Below, piece after piece: positions 49,429 through 58,751 of a DNA stretch of 64,000 nucleotides (position 1 is the first letter of the stretch; the number at the start of each line of letters is the position of its first letter). Origin of the DNA: Candidatus Polarisedimenticolaceae bacterium (GTDB lineage Bacteria > Acidobacteriota > Polarisedimenticolia > Polarisedimenticolales > DASRJG01). A program made the translations under genes and the position numbers. Under the pieces are notes generated by a model that saw nothing but the letters and a program-made list of their open reading frames with translations, searched no databases and was not told the origin of the DNA. Location: NCBI GenBank assembly GCA_036275915.1, contig DASUCV010000011.1, positions 1 to 64,000 on the forward strand, written 5' to 3'.

Positions 49429-52404
49429 ATGAGTGCCCGCACATGGCTGCGTCGCTTCGCTCCGCCAGCGCTCCTGCCGCTCTTGATCGTGCCGCTCGTC
49501 GCCGGAACGGCGGCGGCGCAAGAGAACCTGAGATCCCCGGCGACTCTCGTCTCGTTCTCGGTCGGCCAGCCCGTCAAGGGGATGGCCGACGTCTCAATCG
49601 AGGTGGACGTGCTCGCGCCCGGAAGCGCGACGCTCGACTTGGATGTTCCGAAGGACGTCGGAATCGTCGCAAAGGACATGCAGTCCTCTTTTGCCACGCC
49701 CGCCCGGATCAAAGCGACGTGGAGCGTGGCGTTGCCGGCCAAGGGTGAGTACTTCCTTCAGGCACTCCTGCGGGTTCCGCAGGACGCGCCGATCGCGACG
49801 CGCGAGTTCGTGGGGTTCCAAACGTTCGCGCTGTACGTCGAAATGGACCAGGGCTCGATCAGGTGGCAGGACAACGCGCCCAATCCCAAGCTCAAGGAGC
49901 CGCTGCGGATCCTCGATCGCAAGGAGTTCTCGAAGTCCTCGGCCGCTCCCGTTCGGTCGGATCCCAAGGACACCGTGGTGCGAATCCAGCAGAAGACGAT
50001 CACCCAGCCCGGATCGCTGGCCTCGTACGACATCTACGTCTACATCGCGGGCAGGATCCAGTTTCCCCAGGGTGACGGGCCGTGCGCCGGGGACCCGTAC
50101 CAGGGCGTTCCGAATTCGCGCGTGTACCTCGATTGGGACTACGACCATGACACCACGACCGGCTACACGCCCTACTTCGCCGACAACATCCGGCACGCCG
50201 GCTACGACGACACGGCGATGGACGGCTCTTACTACTTTTATTTCCATTTCACGAGCAGCGTGCCCGCGAGCGCCTATTCGGACATCATTCGCGTCTACGC
50301 GGGTAAGTACAACGGGCACGCCTACAACGGCGACGACGTCGGGCTCTACTTCCCGTCCTACTACTACGTGAACATCGCCCAAGCGGTGGATTCGATCAGC
50401 GACGGCGCGGCGAACGTCAACGTCTGGGCGCCCGACGGCGGTGCGTTGCGCTACCTCTATCGCGTGCGTCTGTTCTGCAGCGCCGAGATGGGATGGTCGA
50501 CGTCGAATCAGAACCGCTATTACATTCGAGAAAGCGCGTCGACGTCGTACTTCTGCGGCGCCGGCAGCGGGTGCCCCGGCGGCCCCAGCCCCGGCGTTCC
50601 CTACATTCTCTTCAACTACACCCCCAACGCGGACCTCGCCTATCACGAGCAGGGACACTTCGTGGACTGGTACAACCAGTACCACATCCCGACCGACGGC
50701 GGCGCGCACTGGTTCGAGCTGTCGACCACGCAGAAGACCGCCTGGGTCGAAGGCTGGGCGGAGTTCTACAACGCGGCGGCGCAGCTCTACTGGGCGGGGG
50801 TCGAGCAGCCGGCGTACATCGAGTACAGCAACGTGTACGGAAAGGAATACCAGTTCCTCGAGGACACCCAGTCGATCCTGCCGACCGGCGTCGATCGGAA
50901 GACGGTGGAAGGCGCGATCGCGTCGTTCGCGTTCAACCTCTACGACAAGGTCTCGCCGCGACATCCCGGCTATCGCGGCGACAACGACAACATCGGCGCA
51001 TCCGGGAGCACGATCCTGTCGGCGTGGAATGCCGCGGAGTTCGACAGCTGCAACGTCCAGACGAGCCTCTGCACGAACATGGTCGCGGCGTTCAACAGTC
51101 GGATGCAATCCGCGCTGGGATCGCGTTGGGCGCCGTCGGTACAGGCGATGTACAACTACTTCATCGGCGCGTCCTCTTCGCCCCCGTACTCGGCGACCCC
51201 GTCGACCGTCGCCGTGAGCGGATCGGACCTCGCGCGGACCCTGACCTGGAGCGACGACACGTCGCCGGCATCGGTGCCGTATTCCTGCTACACGGTCTAC
51301 CCCGATCAGAACAACGAGAGCGGATTCCACGTCTACCGAAAGGCGGGGGGCGGCACCTGGGACGGCACGCTGACCGGCTACACGCTGGTGGGCACGACCG
51401 GTTCCAACGTGACGACCTTCAGCCACACGCTGAACGACCGGACGGCCCAGAGCTATGTCGTGGTCGCGTACAACGCGACCGGCGAGTCCGTCCCGTTGGC
51501 CCAAGCGGTTTGGCCCGAGGCTCCTGCTCCGGCGATCACCGGCCCGCCGGGAATCGCCACGGGTGTCACGGCGAGCTGGAACGGCGCCGCGAGCGGCGGA
51601 ACGGCCCCCTACGCCTTCCGGTGGTATACGGGACCGTATTCCTGCCAAGGGACGTGGACCCTTCGTTCGACGTCGGCGACCTTCTCGACCTCGGCCACCT
51701 CCGATTTCTGCATCAAGCTCGAAGCCCAGGGCGCCAACGGCTCGACCGGCACGGCCACCCTTCCGGTCGACGTCGGCTACGTCGATTGCGGATCGGGCTG
51801 CGCCGACCTCGCCCTTGGCAAGCCGGTCAGCGATTCCGGTCTCTGGGATCCGACGAACAGCCCCGCGACGAAACTCAACGACAACAACACGGGAACGACG
51901 TCGACGTGCGAGGGGGCGCAAGGGTACTGCGCCATCGCCTGCGACCCCGGCCACGCCCAAGCGGTCGGGAACTTCTTCCAGATCGACCTCGGCGAGCTCA
52001 AGAGCGTGAACAGCGTGATCGTGTACGGACGGCGCGACACGGCGCTGACGCAGGCGCAGAACCTCAAGCTGCGGCTCTCGCGTGATGGGGTGAGCTGGTT
52101 CGACTACTTCATGGCGGACACGACCAGCCCGAGCGGGCTGACGGTTCCCACCGGCCGATTGGCCCGCTACGTCAAGGTCGAGACGACGACCGTCGTCTAC
52201 CTGTCGCTCTATGAAGTCAAGGTGATGGGGCCGTCGACGTGCGGGAACGGAATCTGCGAGCCCGATGAAGGCGAATGGTGCGACAGCTGTCCGCAGGACT
52301 GCCAGTACACCACCGTCAACATTCCCAGGAACCAGTGCGTGATCTGCGACAGGACGGGCGAGACCCGGTGCGGACCGGGAATGTCCTTGTGGTGCTGCTA
52401 CTGA
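49429..52404 (+). CDS. Secreted multidomain metalloprotease-like protein with discoidin domain
   Basis: The 991-residue protein has AGGAGG upstream and a signal peptide ending AAAQ near residue 31. Residues ~35-330 are beta-rich. The zinc motif HEQGH is at residues 406-410 with EGWAE at 441-445, which fits a gluzincin-type H-E-x-x-H plus downstream Glu. A fibronectin-III-like part (about 600-760) is followed by an F5/8 type C/discoidin-like domain (ADLALGKPVSDSG to YEVKVMG, about 790-935). The C-terminus has ten cysteines in 55 residues, beginning CGNGICEPDEGEWCDSCPQDC-like and ending CCY. It is probably an extracellular or surface protease acting on a glycan-bearing target. Confidence 0.75.
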   Translation: MSARTWLRRFAPPALLPLLIVPLVAGTAAAQENLRSPATLVSFSVGQPVKGMADVSIEVDVLAPGSATLDLDVPKDVGIVAKDMQSSFATPARIKATWSVALPAKGEYFLQALLRVPQDAPIATREFVGFQTFALYVEMDQGSIRWQDNAPNPKLKEPLRILDRKEFSKSSAAPVRSDPKDTVVRIQQKTITQPGSLASYDIYVYIAGRIQFPQGDGPCAGDPYQGVPNSRVYLDWDYDHDTTTGYTPYFADNIRHAGYDDTAMDGSYYFYFHFTSSVPASAYSDIIRVYAGKYNGHAYNGDDVGLYFPSYYYVNIAQAVDSISDGAANVNVWAPDGGALRYLYRVRLFCSAEMGWSTSNQNRYYIRESASTSYFCGAGSGCPGGPSPGVPYILFNYTPNADLAYHEQGHFVDWYNQYHIPTDGGAHWFELSTTQKTAWVEGWAEFYNAAAQLYWAGVEQPAYIEYSNVYGKEYQFLEDTQSILPTGVDRKTVEGAIASFAFNLYDKVSPRHPGYRGDNDNIGASGSTILSAWNAAEFDSCNVQTSLCTNMVAAFNSRMQSALGSRWAPSVQAMYNYFIGASSSPPYSATPSTVAVSGSDLARTLTWSDDTSPASVPYSCYTVYPDQNNESGFHVYRKAGGGTWDGTLTGYTLVGTTGSNVTTFSHTLNDRTAQSYVVVAYNATGESVPLAQAVWPEAPAPAITGPPGIATGVTASWNGAASGGTAPYAFRWYTGPYSCQGTWTLRSTSATFSTSATSDFCIKLEAQGANGSTGTATLPVDVGYVDCGSGCADLALGKPVSDSGLWDPTNSPATKLNDNNTGTTSTCEGAQGYCAIACDPGHAQAVGNFFQIDLGELKSVNSVIVYGRRDTALTQAQNLKLRLSRDGVSWFDYFMADTTSPSGLTVPTGRLARYVKVETTTVVYLSLYEVKVMGPSTCGNGICEPDEGEWCDSCPQDCQYTTVNIPRNQCVICDRTGETRCGPGMSLWCCY

Positions 52405-52421
52405 GCTAGGTCAGTTTCGAT

Positions 52422-52455
52422 GCGGGGTCTCGCGCGTGCGCTCGCGGGACCCCGC
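52422..52455. terminator. Terminator-like hairpin between convergent genes
   Basis: A 13-bp stem with one T-G mismatch pairs GCGGGGTCTCGCG (52422-52434) with CGCGGGACCCCGC (52443-52455). It lies between the metalloprotease stop and the topA stop and could serve both strands. There is no clear T-run. Confidence 0.6.
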
Positions 52456-52466
52456 CTGTCCGTCCG

Positions 52467-55052
52467 CTACGCCGTCGCCGGCGTCTCCTCGACCTGCTCG
52501 ACGTAGCCGCACCCTTCCTGCTCGCACATCAAGCGTCGCCCGTCTTTCTTGGTGACCTTCTCGACGAGGTAGGGGGCTTTGCACTCGGGGCATGCTTTGG
52601 CAACAGGGCGGTTCCACAGGACGAAGGCGCAGTCGGGATACCGGTCGCAGCCGAAGAAGAGTTTGCCGCGCTTGCTTTTGCGCTCGACGATCTTGCCCTT
52701 GCCGCACTCGGGGCAGTCGACGCCGGTTTCCTTCATCTTGATGTAGCGGCACTTCGGGTAGTTCGAGCATGAGGTGAACTCGCCGAAGCGGCCCTGCTTG
52801 ACGGCGAGCTTGTTGCCGCACTTCGGACAGAGCTCGTCGAGGAGCACTTCGGCCTTCGCCTCGGCCTTGCCTTCCTTGCCGACGACGATCTTGCGCGTGG
52901 TCTTGCACTCCGGATAACCGGAGCACGCGAGGAAGGCGCCGAAACGCCCGCGCTTCAGGACCATCGGCCGGCCGCACTTCTGGCACGGCTCGGCTTCGGT
53001 CTCGATCGGGTCGGGGGCGGCGGCCTTGATCTTCGCGGTCTTCGCGGCGGCGGGGACCGACGCATCCGGGGTCGGCGCCGACGGATCCGCGACGCCGCCG
53101 ATCTCGCGCGTGTTCTTGCACTCCGGGTATCCCGAGCATGCGAGGAACTGGCCGAAACGGCCCCACTTGAGGACCATCGGCTTGCCGCACTTGTCGCAGA
53201 TCTGGTCGGTCGGGATCGCCTCGCGCTTGACGTCGCGCATCTCCTTCTTCGCGCGCTTCAGGTCGGACTCGAACTTCTTCTGGAATTCCTTGAGCGCCTG
53301 AATCCAGTTGAGGCGCCCTTCCTCGATCTCGTCCAGCTCTTCTTCCATCCGCGCGGTGTAGCCGACGTCGACGATATCGCCGAACGACGCGACCATGAGG
53401 TCGTTCACGAGGAAGCCGAGCTCGGTCGGGTGGAAGCGGCCCTTCTCCTTGTCGGCGTAGTTGCGGTCGACGATCGTGCTGATGATCGCCGCGTACGTCG
53501 ACGGGCGGCCGATGCCGTTCTCTTCCAGCTCCTTGACGAGCGTCGCTTCGGAGAAGCGCGGCGGCGGCTGCGTGAAGTGCTGGCGCGGGAGGAGCGACTT
53601 CAGGTCGAGCTCGTCGCCCTCCTTGAGGCGCGGGAGCCGGCGCTCCTCCTCGTCGTCCGATTCTTGGTCGGCGACACGGGTGTCTTCCTTGGGGGCGTCT
53701 TCGTCCTTGCCCTCTTGGTACACGGCGAGCCAGCCGGCCGACTTGAGGACGGAGCCGGTCGCGCGGAACGTGTACGGGCCGGCGTCGATGTCGGCGCGCG
53801 TCGTGTCGAAGACCGCCGCTTCCATCTGCGACGCCACGAACCGGTTCCAGATGAGCTGGTAGAGACGGAACTCGTCGCGGCCAAGGAAATCCTTGACGCG
53901 GTCGGGCGCGTAGTCGAGCGACGTCGGACGGATCGCCTCGTGCGCTTCCTGCGCGGCCTTGCCGACCTTGAAGCGGCGGATCTCTTGAGGGAGAGCCTTC
54001 GCGCCGTAGGTCGCCTCGACGTACTCCCGCACGGCGGCGAGGGCTTCCTCGGACGTCCGCGTGGAGTCGGTACGCATGTAGGTGATGAGGCCGACCGTGC
54101 CCGCGTCGCCGATCTCGCGGCCTTCGTAGAGGCCCTGCGCCAAGCGCATCGTCTTTGCGACCGGGAAGCCGAGCTGGCGCGCGGCGTCTTGCTGGAGCTT
54201 CGACGTGATGAACGGCGGCGCCGGGTTCTTCTTCTTTTCCTGCGCCGTGATCTTCACGACCTTGAACGGCGTCGGGTCGGGCCGCGCCGCGCGCACGTCG
54301 AGGACGAGCGCCGTCGTGTCTTCACCCGCCGGGCGCGCGGCCGCGACTTCCCAGCCGAGCTCGCGGAGGACCGACGTCATCTCGTCCTGCGAGACAACCT
54401 CGACCTTCTTCCCGCCCTTGGCGATGAGCTTCGCGCCGAACGGCGGCGGCTCCGAGGCGGCGACCTGCGCCGTGAGCGACCAGTACTCCTTCGGGACGAA
54501 CGCTTGGATCTCGCGCTCGCGCTCGACGATGATCCGCATCGCGACGCTCTGGACGCGGCCGGCGGAGAGCCCACGGCGCACCTTGTCCCAGAGGAGCGGG
54601 CTGATCTTGTAGCCCACGAAGCGGTCGAGGATGCGGCGCGCCTGTTGGGCGTCGACCTTGTGCTCGTCGATCTCGCGCGGATGCTCGAAGGCTTCCAGGA
54701 TCGCCTTCTTCGTGATCTCGTTGAAGAGGACGCGCTGGAACGGAACCTTCGCGTCCTTTTCGAGCTCTTCCTTGAGGTGCCAGCAGATCGCTTCGCCTTC
54801 GCGATCGGGGTCGGCGGCGAGGAAGATCGTGTCGGCTTCCTTGGCCGCCTTCTTCAGCTCGGTGAGGGTCTTCTTCTTTTCCGCCAGGGCGACGTACGTG
54901 GGCTCGAAGGTTTTCTCGTCGACCCCGAGCGTGCGCTTGGGCAAATCGCGGACGTGGCCCATCGAGGCCTTCACGACGAAGCCGCGTCCGAGGAATTTGT
55001 TGATCGTCTTCGCCTTCGCGGGGGACTCGACGATCACGAGCGACCGTGCCAT
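52467..55052 (-). CDS. topA: DNA topoisomerase I with five C4 zinc ribbons
   Basis: Type IA topoisomerase relaxing negative supercoils. The 861-residue protein has the TOPRIM start SLVIVESPAKAKTI, DPDREGEAI, the active-site Tyr in GLITYMRTDSTR and the GRPSTYAAIISTI region. After residue ~600 come five CxxC...C-x(4-5)-C ribbons. I prefer ATG 55052 over an in-frame GTG at 55067 because the family begins MxxxLVIVESPAK. dprA lies just upstream with a slight overlap. Confidence 0.95.
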   Translation of the reverse strand: MARSLVIVESPAKAKTINKFLGRGFVVKASMGHVRDLPKRTLGVDEKTFEPTYVALAEKKKTLTELKKAAKEADTIFLAADPDREGEAICWHLKEELEKDAKVPFQRVLFNEITKKAILEAFEHPREIDEHKVDAQQARRILDRFVGYKISPLLWDKVRRGLSAGRVQSVAMRIIVEREREIQAFVPKEYWSLTAQVAASEPPPFGAKLIAKGGKKVEVVSQDEMTSVLRELGWEVAAARPAGEDTTALVLDVRAARPDPTPFKVVKITAQEKKKNPAPPFITSKLQQDAARQLGFPVAKTMRLAQGLYEGREIGDAGTVGLITYMRTDSTRTSEEALAAVREYVEATYGAKALPQEIRRFKVGKAAQEAHEAIRPTSLDYAPDRVKDFLGRDEFRLYQLIWNRFVASQMEAAVFDTTRADIDAGPYTFRATGSVLKSAGWLAVYQEGKDEDAPKEDTRVADQESDDEEERRLPRLKEGDELDLKSLLPRQHFTQPPPRFSEATLVKELEENGIGRPSTYAAIISTIVDRNYADKEKGRFHPTELGFLVNDLMVASFGDIVDVGYTARMEEELDEIEEGRLNWIQALKEFQKKFESDLKRAKKEMRDVKREAIPTDQICDKCGKPMVLKWGRFGQFLACSGYPECKNTREIGGVADPSAPTPDASVPAAAKTAKIKAAAPDPIETEAEPCQKCGRPMVLKRGRFGAFLACSGYPECKTTRKIVVGKEGKAEAKAEVLLDELCPKCGNKLAVKQGRFGEFTSCSNYPKCRYIKMKETGVDCPECGKGKIVERKSKRGKLFFGCDRYPDCAFVLWNRPVAKACPECKAPYLVEKVTKKDGRRLMCEQEGCGYVEQVEETPATA

Positions 55053-55063
55053 GGGTCCGTTCC

Positions 55064-56194
55064 TCACCTTTCTTGCGGCCCGTGCCCGGGGACTCGGGGC
55101 CGCGCAACATAGTACCCACCCTGCAAGGGATCAATACGCCGGCGGACCGCCAGGCCGAAGAGCGCGGCCTGGAGCCGGGCGATTCCGAAAGGTGCCGCGT
55201 CGGCCAAAATGTCGACGTGGACTTCGTCATGGCCGGCGAAAAGGCCCAGAACGGCCAGCTCGTCCGGGGTCAGGGGCGTGTCGTCGACCTGAGCGGCCTC
55301 GGATTGGGGCAGCACGTTCCGGTACATCGGGGACAGCTCCTCCAGGATCTCTTCGGGTGACTGAACCAGCTTCGCCCCCGCCTGGATCAGGCGGTGGCAG
55401 CCCGTGGACTGCTCGGAGTCGATCCGGCCCGGGACGGCCATGACCTCGCGCCCCTGCTCGAGCGCGAAGCGCGCGGTGATGAGCGACCCCGAACGACCCG
55501 CAGCCTCGACGATGACCGTCGCCGCCGAGAGGCCGGCGATGAGCCGGTTCCTCTGCGGGAAGTTCTCGGGATGCGAGGCCATCTCCATCGGAAATTCGCT
55601 CACAAGCGCACCGTTCTCGGCGATCTTTTCGAACAACGACCCATTTTCGGGCGGATAGACGCGCCCCAGGCCGTTTCCCATGACCGCGACCGTCGTCCCC
55701 CCGGCGTCGAGCGCGCCGCGATGCGAGAGAGTGTCGATGCCGCGCGCGCCTCCCGAGACGATCTCGACGCCGACGGCAGCGAGGCCTGCGGCAAGGCGTC
55801 CGGCGGCGAATTTGCCGTAGAAGGTCGAGCGCCGGGATCCCACCATCGCGACCCGGACCCGGGCCGCCGGGAGCGATCCACGCACGTAGAGCACGAGCGG
55901 CGCGTCGGGAAGCTCGGCCAGAAGCGGCGGGTAGTCAGGGTCGTCCCGCGATAGGATGCTGACGTTCGCGCGAACGGCAGCCTCCCACTCGTTCGCAATC
56001 TCGTCGAGAAGCTTGGGGCGCTTCTCCACGATCTTCGCACCGTCGACTCCCAGCTCCCTCCAAGCCGACGGTGACCAGTTGAGGGCAGCATCGAGGGGAT
56101 CTCCACTGAGTTCGACAACGCGCCGGGCCGTCAGAGGCCCGATGCCCGGCAGGAGATGAAGGGCTAACCAGGGGATCAAACGCTCCGGGGGCAA
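55064..56194 (-). CDS. dprA: DNA-processing protein DprA
   Basis: Loads RecA on incoming single-stranded DNA during transformation. The 376-residue protein has an N-terminal SAM-like part, the Rossmann core AMVGSRRSTFYG, VSGGARGIDTLSHRGAL, NFPQRNRLIAGLS and VEAAGRSGSLITA, and a C-terminal winged-helix part after residue 310 (LTPDELAVLGLF). The TTG start is preceded by GGAGG at nine bases and by a good promoter. The dprA-topA order is common in bacteria. Confidence 0.93.
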   Translation of the reverse strand: MPPERLIPWLALHLLPGIGPLTARRVVELSGDPLDAALNWSPSAWRELGVDGAKIVEKRPKLLDEIANEWEAAVRANVSILSRDDPDYPPLLAELPDAPLVLYVRGSLPAARVRVAMVGSRRSTFYGKFAAGRLAAGLAAVGVEIVSGGARGIDTLSHRGALDAGGTTVAVMGNGLGRVYPPENGSLFEKIAENGALVSEFPMEMASHPENFPQRNRLIAGLSAATVIVEAAGRSGSLITARFALEQGREVMAVPGRIDSEQSTGCHRLIQAGAKLVQSPEEILEELSPMYRNVLPQSEAAQVDDTPLTPDELAVLGLFAGHDEVHVDILADAAPFGIARLQAALFGLAVRRRIDPLQGGYYVARPRVPGHGPQER

Positions 56195-56223
56195 TCGAAA
56201 GAACCTCCGGAGGAGGCACCACC

Positions 56224-56252
56224 ACTATCGGATCGCCTCGCCGTAAGATCAA
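56224..56252 (-). promoter_or_regulatory. Promoter of dprA-topA
   Basis: On the minus strand TTGATC (56252-56247) and GATAGT (56229-56224) are 17 bases apart. The transcript would start near 56217, 23 bases before the TTG start codon, leaving room for the GGAGG ribosome site. Confidence 0.6.
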
Positions 56253-56327
56253 GGCGCGGGGGCCGAACGTCCGTTGCAGCCAATGAACCCAATGCGCCGA
56301 ACGTTCCCCAATGCTGTTCAAAGCAAG

Positions 56328-58751
56328 ATGCATATGGAAATAATGACATTGTACATATTCGTCACTGGAGGCCTTTTTTCCATGGCGGCCGAAACGCCCT
56401 GCGCGCAGCTGCACGGCGATGACCGCGGCTGGTGCCTCTACCGCGCGGGTGACTTCCAGGACGCTGCCGAGGCGTTCGGTTCCGATCCCCTCTCCGTCGG
56501 CGGCGCGTACGCCGCCCTCCAGCTCGGCCAGGTCGAAGCCGCACGCGCGCGGTTCCGCGGGATCCTGAAGCTCCATCCGGACGAGAAGGACGCGCGGCAC
56601 GGTCTGGCCCTCGCCGCGCTGCGCGAGCCGGTCGAAGAGCTGCGATTCGAGCGCGACGCCGACCCGGCGAGGCCGATCGCGGTCCCTGCGCGCGCGCTCA
56701 AGGACGTCTTCGAGGTTCGTACCTCGTCCGGCGCGTACGAGCCGATCTTCATCAAGGGGGTCAATCTCGGCGCCGCGCTCCCCGGGAAGTACCCCACCGA
56801 GTTCCCTCGCGATCTCTCGCTCTATCTCAAGTGGTTCGACACGATCGCCGAGCTCGGCGGCAACGTGGTCCGCGTCTACACGCTCATGCCGCCGGAGTTC
56901 TACAGCGCGCTCTCGACGCACAACGCGCTCGCGGGCGCGCGGAGGCTCTGGCTCGTGCAGGGAATCTGGGCCGAGCTTCCCGACGACGGGAACTTCGACG
57001 ATCCGGACTTCCTCGCGGAGTTCCGCGCCGAGATCGACCGGGTCATCGACGCGGTCCATGGCGATCTCGTCTCGCCGCCGCGGCCGGGGCACGCCGGCGG
57101 CATCTACGAGACCGATGCGTCGTCGTCCCTCCTCGCGCTCATCCTCGGGCGCGAGTGGGAGCCGTACGCCGTCAAGGCATTCGATGCCGGGAAGCCGCCG
57201 GCGTCGTTCGCGGGGACGTACTTTCGCGCCTACAAAGTTCCGGCGATGGAAGTGTGGGCGGCCGGCATCTGTGAGGCTGCCGCCGCGCGCGAGGTCAAGC
57301 GCTACCGCACGCTCCATCCGCTCGCCTTCGCGAACTGGCCGACGCTCGATCCGCTGCGTCACGACACCGACGCCGATCGCGCGGAAGAAGACGCGTGGAA
57401 GAAGAGGTACGGCGTCCCGTTCCCCGAGGCCTACCGCGATGCGCCGTGGGAGAACGACGCCGTCTCGCTCGATGCCACGAAGATCGTCCCCACCGCGAAG
57501 ATGCCGGCCGGCTTCTTCGCGGCTTATCACATCTACCCGAACTATCCGGACTTCCTGAACCTCGAGCCGGCGTATGCGCGCGGTCCGAACCGGTACTCCG
57601 CGTACCTCGCCGATCTGAAGCGTTACCACGGCCATCAGCCGCTCCTCGTCGCCGAGCTCGGGATCTCGACGAGCCGCGGCGTGGCGCACGTGCAGCCGGA
57701 AGGTTGGGACCACGGCGGCCAGGACGAGAGGCGCCAGGGCGAGCTGCTCGGGACGATGTTCTCGGCCCTCCACGAGAACGGCTACGCGGGCGGCATCGTC
57801 TTCGAGCTGATCGACGAGTGGTTCAAGGGGACGTGGTCGGTCGCGCCTCTCACGATCCCCGCCGAGAGAAGGCGGCTGTGGTTCAACGCGGAGAGCCCCG
57901 AGCAGTCGTACGGCCTTCTCGCGTACCGGCCGGCGGAGCCGATCCGCGTCGACGGCGACCCGTCCGACTGGCTCGGACCCGCCTACCTCACGGCAAAGAA
58001 CGCGAACGCTTCCGGATGGGGAACGATCAAGGAGACGCGCGTGACCTCCGACGAGGGGTACGTCTACCTGCTCCTCCGCACCGCGGGCGGCCCGAAGCCG
58101 CCGGACTGGACGACGACCTCGTTCCACGTCGCGATCGACACTTACGACCCGGGGCGCGGCGCGACCCACGTCCCCGAGCCGATCGCAACGGGCGCCGAGT
58201 TCCTGATCGAGCTCCACGGCCCCGGCGCGAGCTTCGTCACCGTTGCGGCGCCGTACGAGCCTTACCAGGCGATCGAGAGCGGCCCGGTCGCATCGCCCGA
58301 GGCAGGGGACGACATCACCTTCACGCACCTCCTCATGGAGACCAACCGCGAGCGTTTCGGCCGCGACGGCACGCGCTACCCCGCGATCGTCGTCGATCGC
58401 GGCGCCCTGCGGTTCGGCTCCGTGGCGACCGACACGCGCACCGACGTCGCGGTCGGCGCGGCCTCGGGAGCGATCGAGCTTCGCATCCCGTGGCAGCTCC
58501 TGAACGTCACCGATCCCTCGTCGCGGCGCGTCCTCCACCAGACGACCGAGCACGACGCCCCTCTCGACACGGTCGTCACCGACGGCTTCCGCTTCTACGC
58601 TTTCGCCGACAAGTCGAGACTGCCCGCCGAAGGCGTCAAGGCTCCGCTCTACACGTGGCCGACGTGGGACGTGCCCAAGTATCGAACGCGCCGGAAGGCC
58701 GGTCTCGACGCGCTCCGCGAGGCGTGGAAGGCGATTCCCGATGCGCGCTAG
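56328..58751 (+). CDS. Exported glycoside-hydrolase-like TIM-barrel protein
   Basis: First gene of the polysaccharide operon, about 807 residues. After a likely signal peptide (MTLYIFVTGGLFSMA) comes a short TPR-like region, then a glycosidase-like barrel: FIKGVNLGAALPG, GGNVVRVYTLMPPEFY, AYHIYPNYPDF, LLVAELGISTSRG and VFELIDEWFKGTW, with Glu residues where clan-A glycosidases keep their acid and nucleophile. A C-terminal beta-rich part (from VDGDPSDWLG, about 545) resembles a carbohydrate-binding CBM9-like domain. The start is uncertain: ATG 56328, 56334 and 56343 keep the signal peptide, while ATG 56382 has GGAGG but no signal. A role in trimming or releasing the polymer made by the GT2 gene is inferred. 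Confidence 0.75.
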   Translation: MHMEIMTLYIFVTGGLFSMAAETPCAQLHGDDRGWCLYRAGDFQDAAEAFGSDPLSVGGAYAALQLGQVEAARARFRGILKLHPDEKDARHGLALAALREPVEELRFERDADPARPIAVPARALKDVFEVRTSSGAYEPIFIKGVNLGAALPGKYPTEFPRDLSLYLKWFDTIAELGGNVVRVYTLMPPEFYSALSTHNALAGARRLWLVQGIWAELPDDGNFDDPDFLAEFRAEIDRVIDAVHGDLVSPPRPGHAGGIYETDASSSLLALILGREWEPYAVKAFDAGKPPASFAGTYFRAYKVPAMEVWAAGICEAAAAREVKRYRTLHPLAFANWPTLDPLRHDTDADRAEEDAWKKRYGVPFPEAYRDAPWENDAVSLDATKIVPTAKMPAGFFAAYHIYPNYPDFLNLEPAYARGPNRYSAYLADLKRYHGHQPLLVAELGISTSRGVAHVQPEGWDHGGQDERRQGELLGTMFSALHENGYAGGIVFELIDEWFKGTWSVAPLTIPAERRRLWFNAESPEQSYGLLAYRPAEPIRVDGDPSDWLGPAYLTAKNANASGWGTIKETRVTSDEGYVYLLLRTAGGPKPPDWTTTSFHVAIDTYDPGRGATHVPEPIATGAEFLIELHGPGASFVTVAAPYEPYQAIESGPVASPEAGDDITFTHLLMETNRERFGRDGTRYPAIVVDRGALRFGSVATDTRTDVAVGAASGAIELRIPWQLLNVTDPSSRRVLHQTTEHDAPLDTVVTDGFRFYAFADKSRLPAEGVKAPLYTWPTWDVPKYRTRRKAGLDALREAWKAIPDAR

